Source: Sphingopyxis sp. (lineage in GTDB: Bacteria > Pseudomonadota > Alphaproteobacteria > Sphingomonadales > Sphingomonadaceae). From it: 64,000 nt of DNA. The notes under the pieces are model-generated. The model was not told the DNA's origin. It saw only the letters and a program-made list of their open reading frames with translations, and did not search any database. The stretch is from positions 853,001-917,000 of the forward strand of contig NZ_JADIZJ010000001.1 of assembly GCF_016704835.1 (NCBI RefSeq). Reading direction: 5' to 3'. Position numbers and translations under genes: made by a program. Shown here piece by piece: positions 25,628-33,305 of this stretch. How positions within the stretch are numbered: the stretch's first letter is position 1; every line of letters starts with the position of its first letter.

Positions 25628-26035
25628 ATGACCGATCCGAAACCCGACGCCGCGCTCGACCCGATGGCGCATCATGTGCTGCGCGAAGGTGGCACCGAGC
25701 GCGCCTTCACCGGAAAATATACCGATCATAAGGGCGACGGGCTGTACCGCTGCGCCGGATGCGGTGAGCCCCTGTTCGACAGCCGCACCAAATATGACAG
25801 CGGGTCGGGCTGGCCCAGCTATACCGCGCCCGCCGAAGGTGGTGCGGTCAAGGAACTGACCGACACGAGCCACGGCATGGTCCGCACCGAAGTGCGCTGC
25901 GCCAAATGCGAGGGCCACCTCGGCCATGTCTTCCCCGACGGCCCCGGCCCGACCGGGCTGCGTTATTGCATCAACAGCGCGGCGCTTGACTTCGCGGGTC
26001 GCGGGCAGGATGACGCCAAGACCGACGCAGGCTGA
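25628..26035 (+). CDS. msrB: Peptide-methionine (R)-S-oxide reductase MsrB
   Basis: Repairs R-methionine sulfoxide in proteins. It has 135 residues, the standard MsrB length. The Zn-site CxxC pairs are CAGC and CAKC; the catalytic cysteine is in LRYCINSAAL, and the resolving region and GSGWPSY signature are intact. A GGGAG ribosome site precedes ATG 25628. It is encoded alone between the polyketide operon and the penicillin-binding protein, with no msrA in the window. Confidence 0.96.
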   Translation: MTDPKPDAALDPMAHHVLREGGTERAFTGKYTDHKGDGLYRCAGCGEPLFDSRTKYDSGSGWPSYTAPAEGGAVKELTDTSHGMVRTEVRCAKCEGHLGHVFPDGPGPTGLRYCINSAALDFAGRGQDDAKTDAG

Positions 26036-26092
26036 ACCACCTGTCGCCGGGGGGCTGACGTCGAACGGGCTGTCGCGACAGGGCGCAGCGAT

Positions 26093-26100
26093 GGAAGGAA
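26093..26100 (+). promoter_or_regulatory. Strong Shine-Dalgarno deciding a TTG start
   Basis: GGAAGGAA lies 9 bases before the TTG at 26110. The reading frame has no in-frame ATG or GTG near the predicted N-terminus, so this site fixes TTG as the start of the penicillin-binding protein gene. Confidence 0.75.
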
Positions 26101-26109
26101 TACACCGCT

Positions 26110-28281
26110 TTGCGCCGCGAACGACAGCCGTCATCGTCAGGAAAATCATCATCTTCGGGCAAAGGCCCTCGCACCTCCGACACCGGCGAGCCATCGCGCT
26201 TTCGGGTCTGGGTGCGGCGGCTGTTTCGCTGGGGATTGGGCCTCGCGGTCGTCGGCCTTGTCGCGCTGGCGGTGGCGGTTGGCATCGCCACGCAGCGGAT
26301 GCCAAGCTTTGAGGAGCTCAAGAAATCACCCGCCGGCCAGACGATCCGCGTCCGCGCCGCCGACGGCACCGTCTTTCTGTCGATCGGCCCCAATTACGGC
26401 CGCTGGCTGTCGCTGCGCGAAACGCCGCAGGTGATGCAGGACGCGATGGTCGCGGTCGAGGACAGGCGCTTTCGCTACCACCCCGGACTCGACCCGGTCG
26501 GCATGGCGCGCGCCGCGGTCGTTGCGGTGCAGAACCGCGGCAGCGGACGGCGGTTGCAAGGCGCCTCGACGATCACCCAGCAGCTGGCGCGCAACGTCTT
26601 TCTGTCGAACAGCTATGATTTCCGCCGCAAGGCGCGCGAAATGATCCTTTCGCTCGCGCTCGAATGGAAATTTTCGAAGGACGAAATCCTCGAACTCTAT
26701 CTGAACAAGGTCTATTTCGGCGGCGGCAGTTACGGCATCGACGCCGCCTCGCGCCGCTTTTTCGGGCATAGCGCGACCGAAATGTCGCTCTCCGAGGCGG
26801 CAGTGGTCGCGGGGCTGGTCAAGGCACCGTCGCGCTATTCGCCCACCGCCGATGCGTCCGCCGCGCTGGGCCGCGCCGGAGTCGTGCTGAGCGTGATGGT
26901 CGATGCCGGGGTGATCACCCAGAGCCAGGCCGACAGCGCCGAACCCGCCGACGTCAAACTGGCGCAGGAAACTGGCCAGAACAGCGCGCGCTATTTCAGC
27001 GACTGGGCCTTGCCGCAGCTCGACATGCTGATCGATGAGGGCAGCGAAGCGCTCGACGTGTACACGACGATCGACCTCAATATGCAACGCGCCGCAACCG
27101 CATCGATCCAGGCGAACACCCCGCGCGGGGTGCAGGGCGCGCTCGTGTCGATCGACCGCGACGGCGCCGTGCGCGCCATGGTCGGCGGCATCGACTATGT
27201 CACCTCCAACTATAATCGCGCGACGCAGGCGCTGCGCCAGCCGGGGTCGGCGTGGAAATTGTTCGTCTATATGGCGGCGCTCGAAGCGGGCTATAAGGTC
27301 GACGATCCTGTCGTGGATGAACCGGTGACAATCAACGGCTGGTCACCCCGCAACTCGTCAGGACGGTTTGCCGGCACGATGGATCTGCGCAGCGCCTTTG
27401 CCTATTCGGTCAACACTGTCGCGGCCAAGCTGGGCGACGAGGTCGGTTTCTCGGCCGTCGCCAATATGGCGCGGCGGTTCGGCATCACCACCCCGGTGAA
27501 CACCCATCCGTCGATGGTGCTGGGCAGCGCCGAAGTGCGCGTGATCGACATGGCCGCCGCCTTTGCCGCGGTGTCGCGCGGCGGCATTTCGGTCGAACCC
27601 TATGGGATCACCAAGGTGACGACCGCCGACGGTCGCTTGCTCTATCAGCGCCCCGCCGAACGCGGCCAGGTGCTCGTTGACAATTGGGTCGCCGCCGGGA
27701 TCACCGACCTGCTGCAGACCGCGGTCAATACCGGCACCGGCCGCGCTGCCCAGATCGGTCGCCCCGTCGCGGGAAAGACCGGGACGACGACGAGCAACAA
27801 GGATGGCTGGTTCCTTGGTTTTTCGAGCGGGCTGACCACCGGGGTGTGGATGGGCCGCGATGATGCGAAGGCGGTCGGCGGGCTGCAAGGTGGCCGCGCC
27901 CCGGCGCAGGCCTTTGCCGATTATATGCGCGTCGCGGTGGCGCGGCGCCCGGTCGAAGCGTTCGACACCGAGGTGGTGCTGCCCGAATGGCAGCTCGAAG
28001 ACGAAGGCGAGGCCTATCTTGGCGAGCCCGGCGAAGGCGCCCTCGTCGACGAAAATGGCATGCCGATTGAGCTGCCATATGACATGCGCCCGCCCGAAGA
28101 AGCCGCCCCGCCACCGCCCGAAGACGGCCCGGTGCTCGACCAGCAATGGATCGAGGAGCAGACCGGCAGGCGCGGGCCTGGCGATACAAGTTCTGCGCCC
28201 AGAAATGGCGCACCACCGAAAACGCCGCCACCGGTGGCAAAAGCGCCAGCGCAGCGACCGCCACCCGCTGAGTTCAACTAG
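26110..28281 (+). CDS. Class A (PBP1A-type) penicillin-binding protein
   Basis: A 723-residue bifunctional peptidoglycan synthase anchored in the inner membrane. It has a Ser-rich cytoplasmic tail, a single membrane segment at about residues 40-60, and a GT51 glycosyltransferase with AVEDRRFRYHPG (catalytic Glu) and the QGASTITQQLARN motif. The transpeptidase domain has Ser380-Ala-Trp-Lys383, SVNT and Lys556-Thr-Gly. The C-terminal 100 residues are acidic and Pro-rich. It starts with TTG after a strong ribosome site. It is shorter than classical PBP1A and lacks the inserted OB domain, like PBP1C or alphaproteobacterial short forms. Confidence 0.93.
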   Translation: MRRERQPSSSGKSSSSGKGPRTSDTGEPSRFRVWVRRLFRWGLGLAVVGLVALAVAVGIATQRMPSFEELKKSPAGQTIRVRAADGTVFLSIGPNYGRWLSLRETPQVMQDAMVAVEDRRFRYHPGLDPVGMARAAVVAVQNRGSGRRLQGASTITQQLARNVFLSNSYDFRRKAREMILSLALEWKFSKDEILELYLNKVYFGGGSYGIDAASRRFFGHSATEMSLSEAAVVAGLVKAPSRYSPTADASAALGRAGVVLSVMVDAGVITQSQADSAEPADVKLAQETGQNSARYFSDWALPQLDMLIDEGSEALDVYTTIDLNMQRAATASIQANTPRGVQGALVSIDRDGAVRAMVGGIDYVTSNYNRATQALRQPGSAWKLFVYMAALEAGYKVDDPVVDEPVTINGWSPRNSSGRFAGTMDLRSAFAYSVNTVAAKLGDEVGFSAVANMARRFGITTPVNTHPSMVLGSAEVRVIDMAAAFAAVSRGGISVEPYGITKVTTADGRLLYQRPAERGQVLVDNWVAAGITDLLQTAVNTGTGRAAQIGRPVAGKTGTTTSNKDGWFLGFSSGLTTGVWMGRDDAKAVGGLQGGRAPAQAFADYMRVAVARRPVEAFDTEVVLPEWQLEDEGEAYLGEPGEGALVDENGMPIELPYDMRPPEEAAPPPPEDGPVLDQQWIEEQTGRRGPGDTSSAPRNGAPPKTPPPVAKAPAQRPPPAEFN

Positions 28282-28284
28282 GGC

Positions 28285-29043
28285 CTAGGCAGCGAAGCGG
28301 TAGCGGTGGAGGCTGCGCCCTTCGCGGCGCAGCCAGCTGCGCGCCGCAGCGACATCGCCGTCGTGCAGATGGTCGACTAGCGCGTGGAAGGCGGGGCCAT
28401 GATCCATATGTTCGAGATGTGCGACCTCGTGCGCCACCGTTGCGCGGCGGACATGATCCGGCGCCATCACCAGCCGCCAACTGTAGCGCAGATCGCCGTC
28501 ATGGGTGCAGCTGCCCCATCGGCTCCGCGGATCGCCGACGCCAATGCGACCGACGGCGAGACCAGCCCGCGCGGCAATCTCACGGCTCTCGAGCTCCAGC
28601 AACGCCAGCGCCTGGCTCTTTAACCAGCGTTCGACCCGGCGTCCGACCGTTTCGGCGGGGCCGCCGACGCGCAGCGCGTCAGGATCGAGACCGATCGCGC
28701 GCGGTGCCGTCGGCATCCAGTCGATCTGGCGATCGATACCCAGAAACGGTATCGATGTGCCGGGGCCGACGATCACAGGCAACGCTGCCTTCCCGACCTG
28801 TTCGGCCAACCACGCCTGTTGTTCGCTCGCCCATTTGAGCGCCGCGCGGACATTGGTGCGGCGCGGCACCGTCAGTCGCAGCTGGCCACGCGCCGCGTCA
28901 AAGACAAGCCGGTAGCGCCGCGACTGGGCATGCTGGACGACGCGCACCGGCCAGGCATCGTCGCCGACCCGGATGTGCGGGCCCTCGGCGTGCGAATCAA
29001 ACAATGCGTTCGACAAGATGATTTTCCAGCGAGCCCGCGACAT
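28285..29043 (-). CDS. YgjP/SprT-like zinc metallopeptidase
   Basis: About 252 residues. The C-terminal domain has the metalloprotease motif HEVAH within TVAHEVAHLEHMDHG, then a downstream His, preceded by SRWGSCT. This is the architecture of the YgjP/DUF45 (M48-like) family, whose physiological substrates are unknown. The N-terminal half is a beta-rich domain (RRYRLVFDAARGQLRLTVPR). The start is uncertain: ATG 29043, TTG 29016 or TTG 29004, all inside the end of the upstream ycgN-like gene, which indicates translational coupling. The long frame to 29163 is rejected. Confidence 0.82.
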   Translation of the reverse strand: MSRARWKIILSNALFDSHAEGPHIRVGDDAWPVRVVQHAQSRRYRLVFDAARGQLRLTVPRRTNVRAALKWASEQQAWLAEQVGKAALPVIVGPGTSIPFLGIDRQIDWMPTAPRAIGLDPDALRVGGPAETVGRRVERWLKSQALALLELESREIAARAGLAVGRIGVGDPRSRWGSCTHDGDLRYSWRLVMAPDHVRRATVAHEVAHLEHMDHGPAFHALVDHLHDGDVAAARSWLRREGRSLHRYRFAA

Positions 29044-29452
29044 CTTCGCTGACCGTCCAGCCGGCGATCGACTGGCCCGCGCGGTGGACCGCATCGCGAT
29101 CGCCGCACACGAGATAATGCCATGCGGGCAAGGGCTCACTCCCCGCGCGCAGGCGATAGGCACAGCTTCGCGGCAACCACTCGATGTCGGCGACCTTCGC
29201 TTTGGTCAGCGTGAGGCAGTCGGGGACATGGCGGCGGCGGTGCTTGTAATCACCGCAACGCGCGGTGGTGAGGTCGAGCAGACGGCACGCCACGTTCGTC
29301 GGATAGATCCGCCCGGTATCCTCGTCCTCGACCTTGTGAAGGCAGCATTTGCCGCACCCGTCGCACAAGGCTTCCCATTGCCCCGCATCAAGGCTCGCGA
29401 GCGGCGCTTCCCAAAAGGGGCGTGGCGCCGCGCCCCCGGTCACCGGACCCAT
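28997..29452 (-). CDS. YcgN family cysteine-cluster protein
   Basis: A 151-residue cytoplasmic protein with a cysteine cluster (CDGCGKCC near residue 30, then CRLLD, CGDY, PDC and PRSCAYR), characteristic of the YcgN/YkgJ-type family thought to bind zinc or an iron-sulfur centre. Its biochemical function is unknown. It overlaps the SCO gene upstream by 13 bases and the YgjP-like gene downstream, forming a compact SCO-YcgN-YgjP operon on the minus strand. Confidence 0.9.
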   Translation of the reverse strand: MGPVTGGAAPRPFWEAPLASLDAGQWEALCDGCGKCCLHKVEDEDTGRIYPTNVACRLLDLTTARCGDYKHRRRHVPDCLTLTKAKVADIEWLPRSCAYRLRAGSEPLPAWHYLVCGDRDAVHRAGQSIAGWTVSEDVAGSLENHLVERIV

Positions 29453-30084
29453 TTCGCCAGATCGACGGCCACCGCAGCAGGCGCCCCCTCGTCGGCATCG
29501 GTCGACGGATCGTCGAGCGGCAGCAGCGCGAGCGGCTTGCCCGCCGGGTCCATCAGGAAGGCGAGCTGGCTGTGCGCCATCAGATAGCGGTCGGGGGCGG
29601 AGCCATCGACTTTGTTATAGGTGACGACATAAGCTTTGGCGACCGCGGCAATCTGTTCGGGGGTGCCGGTCAGCCCGAGCAGACGCGGATGATAGCGCGC
29701 CACAAAGGGCTTGAGCGCCGCGGGCGTATCGCGCGCCGGATCGACGGTGATGAACAGCGGCGCGATCTTGGCCCCGCGCGCCGGGTCGGCCTTTTCGTAC
29801 TGCGCCAGCCCGCGCATCAGTTTTTGCAAATCGACCGGGCAGATATCGGGGCAGAAGCTGTAGCCAAAATAGACGAGGCGGTATTTGCCGGCAAAATCCG
29901 TGTCGCGGACGGTCTTGCCATTCTGGTCGGTGAGCGTGAACGGCCCGCCGATGCGCGCGCCTTCGAGCGGCGGGGTCGCCGGCGGCGCGTCGGCCGGAGC
30001 GTTGCATCCCGCCAGCATCGTGCCAAAAGCAACGATCAGGCTTGCACGTACGAGCTTTTGTCCCATATTCGCGATATTCATCAT
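29440..30084 (-). CDS. SCO1/SenC family copper chaperone lipoprotein
   Basis: A 214-residue thioredoxin-fold protein of the periplasm or inner membrane that delivers copper to the CuA centre of cytochrome oxidase, or acts as a thiol-disulfide oxidoreductase. A lipobox (LAG-Cys27) follows the signal peptide. The copper ligands are complete: Cys78 and Cys82 in FCPDICP, and His171 in YLMAHSQ. No cytochrome oxidase gene is nearby; its immediate operon partner is the cysteine-cluster protein gene. Confidence 0.92.
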   Translation of the reverse strand: MMNIANMGQKLVRASLIVAFGTMLAGCNAPADAPPATPPLEGARIGGPFTLTDQNGKTVRDTDFAGKYRLVYFGYSFCPDICPVDLQKLMRGLAQYEKADPARGAKIAPLFITVDPARDTPAALKPFVARYHPRLLGLTGTPEQIAAVAKAYVVTYNKVDGSAPDRYLMAHSQLAFLMDPAGKPLALLPLDDPSTDADEGAPAAVAVDLAKWVR

Positions 30085-30170
30085 GGGGCCAGCCTTGGTC
30101 GGCTAGCCCGTGAAAATCAACCATTGTCGTCGCGGCGTTGCGACGGTCTTTGCCAGGGGTCCCCCAAATC

Positions 30171-30791
30171 ATGTTCCGACGCGCGGAGTTCCGCCTCGCC
30201 GCCTTCCTGTTGGCCCTCGTCGCTACGGCGGCCCTAATCCACGGCCCCGTTCAGGCGCAGTTCCGCGGCGGCTATGCTTTTTTACAAGCGGTCGAGAGCC
30301 GCGACGGAACCAAAGCGACCGAGGCGCTGAACAACGATAACACCCTGATCAACACCCGGCATCCCGAATCGGGCGAGACCGCACTTGCTATCGTCGCGAA
30401 GCGCCGCGATGCCACTTGGCTGCGTTTTCTGCTCGCGAAAGACGCCGACCCGGCGATCGCCGACCGCCAGGGCATGACCCCGCTGATGCACGCCGCGCTG
30501 CTCAACTTCACTGACGGCGCGCAGGAATTGCTCGATGCCAAGGCGCCGGTCGATCAGACCAACCGTCGCGGCGAAACCGCGCTCATTCTCGCCGTTCAGA
30601 CCAAGAATGTCGCGATGGTCCGCCTGTTGATGCGCAGCGGCGCCAACCCCGACAAAGCCGACCATACCACGGGCATGAGCGCGCGCGCCTATGCCAAGCG
30701 CGACGACCGCACCGGGCAGCTTATCACAATCCTCGACGCGAAAGTCGATGGGCCGGGACGTGACCTGGGGCCGAGCATCGGACCAAATTGA
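30171..30791 (+). CDS. Exported ankyrin-repeat protein
   Basis: A 206-residue protein with a signal peptide (FRLAAFLLALVATAALIHGPVQA) and at least four ankyrin repeats. Repeat signatures include GETALAIVAKRRD, GMTPLMHAALLN, GETALILAVQTKN and the final GMSARAYAKRDD. It probably acts as a periplasmic binding module; the partner is unknown. ATG 30171 directly precedes the signal peptide; the frame to 30138 adds 11 non-signal residues. The next gene starts only 57 bases after its stop, but that gene has its own promoter. Confidence 0.87.
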   Translation: MFRRAEFRLAAFLLALVATAALIHGPVQAQFRGGYAFLQAVESRDGTKATEALNNDNTLINTRHPESGETALAIVAKRRDATWLRFLLAKDADPAIADRQGMTPLMHAALLNFTDGAQELLDAKAPVDQTNRRGETALILAVQTKNVAMVRLLMRSGANPDKADHTTGMSARAYAKRDDRTGQLITILDAKVDGPGRDLGPSIGPN

Positions 30792-30800
30792 TCTCGCAAA

Positions 30801-30842
30801 TGTGATATCGTGGTTGACAATCACACTGCAGTGTGAAACATT
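30801..30842 (+). promoter_or_regulatory. ribB promoter with palindromic operator, likely leaderless
   Basis: A consensus -35 box TTGACA (30814-30819) is followed 17 bases later by a weak -10 (30837-30842). The spacer is filled by the perfect 16-bp palindrome TCACACTGCAGTGTGA (30821-30836). A further TGTGAT half-site at 30801 pairs with ATCACA at 30820. The expected transcription start coincides with the ATG at 30849, and no ribosome site is present, so the mRNA is probably leaderless. Confidence 0.7.
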
Positions 30843-30848
30843 GCTTGC

Positions 30849-32126
30849 ATGTCCACACAACTCATCGAGCGCATCCGCGCTATCGTCGACGACGGATCCA
30901 TGTCGCGCTCGGGCCTCGCGCGCGCCTCGGGTCTGCACGCGAACAGCCTGCGTGACCTCGATTCGCCCGGCTGGAACCCCACCGCAGAAACCTTGCGAAA
31001 GCTGGAAAACTGGCTTGCGCACGGCAGCGATCTGTCGCCGATGGCAACCCCCGAAGAGATTATTGCCGAGGCGCGCAACGGTCGGATGTTCATCCTGGTC
31101 GACGACGAGGACCGCGAAAATGAGGGCGATCTGGTCATTCCGGCGCAGATGGCGACCCCCGATGCGGTCAATTTTATGGCGACGCATGGCCGCGGGCTGA
31201 TCTGCCTGACGCTGACCAAGGCGCGCGTCGATCAGCTCGGGCTGGAGCTGATGAGCCGACAGAACGGCACCCGCCACGAAACCGCCTTCACCACTTCGGT
31301 CGAGGCGCGCGAGGGGGTGACCACCGGCATTTCCGCCGCCGACCGCGCCCGTACCGTTTCAGTGGCAATTGACGCATCCAAGGGCCGCGACGACATCGTC
31401 ACCCCCGGCCATGTCTTCCCGCTGATCGCGCGCGACGGCGGCGTGCTGGTGCGCGCCGGGCATACCGAGGCGTCGGTCGACATCGCGCGCCTCGCCGGGC
31501 TCAACCCGTCGGGGGTGATCTGCGAGATCATGAACGACGACGGGTCGATGGCGCGGCTCGACGACCTGGTCCCGTTTGCGCGGCGCCACGGGCTGAAGAT
31601 CGGGACGATCGCCGACCTGATCGCCTATCGCCACCGCAACGACCGGCTGATCGAATGCGTTTCCGACGATCCATTCGAATCGGATTATGGCGGCGACTGG
31701 CGGCTGAAATCCTATCGCAACAAGATCGACGGCAGCGTCAATCTGGTGTTGCAAAAGGGCGCGGTCGATCCCGCCGGGGTGACGCTGGTCCGCATGCATC
31801 CAGTGTCGATCTTTGACGACATCATGGGGCGCCCGGGGCCGAAGAAGCGCCGCCTGCAACGCTCGATGGAGGCGGTGGGCGAAGCCGGGTCGGGCGTCAT
31901 CGTCATGTTGATGCGGCCATTGCCCGGATCAGCCGCAGCCGAAGAGATTCCGCCGCCGACCGGCGGCATGGACCTGCGCACCTATGGCATCGGCGCCCAG
32001 ATTCTGGCCGACCTGGGCGTCCACGAAATGGAATTGTTGACGCCGTCGCACAATAATCTTGTCGGGTTGGAGGGCTATGGCCTGTCGGTCGTAGGCGAAC
32101 GCTCGATCCCGGGGGAGGCCGCATAA
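30849..32126 (+). CDS. ribB: 3,4-dihydroxy-2-butanone-4-phosphate synthase with N-terminal HTH and degenerate GTP cyclohydrolase II domain
   Basis: Makes dihydroxybutanone phosphate from ribulose 5-phosphate for riboflavin. Three parts are visible in 425 residues. Residues 1-60 form a helix-turn-helix (MSRSGLARASGLHANSLRDL, then TLRKLENWL). Residues 65-270 are RibB with the DDEDRENEGD acidic loop and RAGHTEASVD. Residues 275-425 resemble GTP cyclohydrolase II but lack the three zinc cysteines, as in RibBX-type proteins, while keeping the late DLRTYGIGAQIL motif. So only the synthase activity is expected. An internal Met65 marks the usual RibB start, but has no ribosome site. ribH follows with overlapping stop and start. 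Confidence 0.92.
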   Translation: MSTQLIERIRAIVDDGSMSRSGLARASGLHANSLRDLDSPGWNPTAETLRKLENWLAHGSDLSPMATPEEIIAEARNGRMFILVDDEDRENEGDLVIPAQMATPDAVNFMATHGRGLICLTLTKARVDQLGLELMSRQNGTRHETAFTTSVEAREGVTTGISAADRARTVSVAIDASKGRDDIVTPGHVFPLIARDGGVLVRAGHTEASVDIARLAGLNPSGVICEIMNDDGSMARLDDLVPFARRHGLKIGTIADLIAYRHRNDRLIECVSDDPFESDYGGDWRLKSYRNKIDGSVNLVLQKGAVDPAGVTLVRMHPVSIFDDIMGRPGPKKRRLQRSMEAVGEAGSGVIVMLMRPLPGSAAAEEIPPPTGGMDLRTYGIGAQILADLGVHEMELLTPSHNNLVGLEGYGLSVVGERSIPGEAA

Positions 32127-32551
32127 TGGCGCATATACTCATTGTCGAAGCCCGTTTTTATTCAGAGCTCAACGACATGCTGCTCGACGGCGTGCGCAGC
32201 GCGCTCGACGCCGGGGGCCACAGCCATGAAACGGTGACCGTCCCCGGCGCGCTCGAAGTTCCCGCGGCGATTTCGCTCGCCGCCGATACCGGCCGCTACG
32301 ACGCCTATGTCGCGCTCGGCGTTGTGATTCGCGGCGAGACCTATCATTTCGAAGTCGTGTCGAACGAGAGCGCGCGCGGCATCATGGCGCTGACGCTGGA
32401 CGGCTTGGCGATCGGAAATGGCATCCTCACGGTCGAGAATGACGAACAGGCGCTTGCGCGCGCCGACAAGACGCGCAAGGATAAGGGCGGCGAAGCGGCA
32501 AAGGCCGCGCTCGCCATGCTGGCCCTGAAGGAACAATTCGGCATTGGTTGA
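32126..32551 (+). CDS. ribH: 6,7-dimethyl-8-ribityllumazine synthase
   Basis: Condenses dihydroxybutanone phosphate with the ribitylamino-pyrimidine to form lumazine, the riboflavin precursor. The 141 residues include EARFYSELND, the VPGALEVPAAI loop and the GVVIRGETYHFEVV signature with its catalytic His; the C-terminal NDEQALARAD is also conserved. It is coupled to ribB (the start shares the last base of its TAA) and forms the usual 60-mer or smaller capsid-like oligomer in this family. Confidence 0.96.
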   Translation: MAHILIVEARFYSELNDMLLDGVRSALDAGGHSHETVTVPGALEVPAAISLAADTGRYDAYVALGVVIRGETYHFEVVSNESARGIMALTLDGLAIGNGILTVENDEQALARADKTRKDKGGEAAKAALAMLALKEQFGIG

Positions 32552-33194
32552 TCGCCCGCCCCCCAGCCGTTTTTCCGTCGTCGAGCGCGGCGGACGGCTG
32601 GTGGTTATCGACAAGGAAACCGGCCAGACCCCGCTGAGCGCCGCCGAGCGCATGGAAATTCATGATCGTAATTTGGGCATCGAACCGGTTCGCTCCGAAC
32701 GACGCGCCAGTGCGCCCGACCTGTCGGCCGCGGCCCGCGCCGAATCGGGGCTAAGTGCCCGTCCGGCGCCGAACCATCCCCAAGCACCAACCCCCGTCTC
32801 CGCCAAGCCGCGCGCTGTCACCGCGGCGGCCGAGCGCGGCAAGCGACCTTGGTCGCCAGCACCGGGCGATCGGCCTGCGCTGAAGGCCAACACGCCCGCC
32901 CGCATCCCGAGCCGCCCGGCCCCGCAAAGCGGCAGCCGCAAAACGATTGTCACCGGTAAATGGTGGGACGCCAAAGGTCCGCGAACCATCGAACTGAGTG
33001 CGAAGGGTCAGCAGACGCTAAGCGGAGGTTTTTTGACGCTGTTCGTCATTATGGTGATGGCAGCGATCGTCGTGCTGTTCATCCAGCCTTTGCTGCTGTT
33101 CGTCGGCGCCTTCCTGCTGTTCCGTTTCGGCAGCAACATCCTCGGCCCGCTCGGCGCCGGGATCGTCGACAAGGCGATAGCGGAACAGGGTTAG
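32544..33194 (+). CDS. Membrane protein of unknown function with disordered N-terminus
   Basis: A 216-residue protein. Residues 1-130 are polar, Pro/Arg/Ala-rich and probably disordered. A short conserved-looking segment KTIVTGKWWDAKGPRTIEL precedes a hydrophobic hairpin (FLTLFVIMVMAAIVVLFIQ and LLLFVGAFLLFRFG, near residues 160-200). No known family is recognised. The TTG at 32544 overlaps the end of ribH by 8 bases, so it may be translated from the rib transcript; no better start is visible nearby. An inverted repeat follows the stop. Confidence 0.65.
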   Translation: MVDRPPPSRFSVVERGGRLVVIDKETGQTPLSAAERMEIHDRNLGIEPVRSERRASAPDLSAAARAESGLSARPAPNHPQAPTPVSAKPRAVTAAAERGKRPWSPAPGDRPALKANTPARIPSRPAPQSGSRKTIVTGKWWDAKGPRTIELSAKGQQTLSGGFLTLFVIMVMAAIVVLFIQPLLLFVGAFLLFRFGSNILGPLGAGIVDKAIAEQG

Positions 33195-33217
33195 CCCGAC
33201 TTCCACCAACCAGTTTC

Positions 33218-33300
33218 CGTCATTGCGAGGAGCCGAAGGCGACGCGGCACTCCAGAGTGACTTAAACCGCTCTGGAGTGCTTCGCTTCCTTGCAATGACG
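33218..33300. repeat. Long inverted-repeat element (family C)
   Basis: Two roughly 38-base arms run from CGTCATTGCGAGGAGC to CTCCAGAG and back through CTCTGGAG to GCAATGACG, with a short central loop. It lies between convergent genes and could form a long hairpin ending both transcripts. It resembles dispersed palindromic repeats found in many alphaproteobacterial genomes. Confidence 0.75.
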
Positions 33301-33305
33301 AATGT

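Noticed and set aside
30792..30848. FMN riboswitch ahead of ribB
   Set aside because: Only 57 bases separate the genes and the promoter lies within them; none of the conserved RFN stems is present.
33218..33300. Possible small RNA or attenuator at the family C repeat
   Set aside because: The long palindrome has the form of a dispersed repeat and lies between convergent stops; no promoter is visible.
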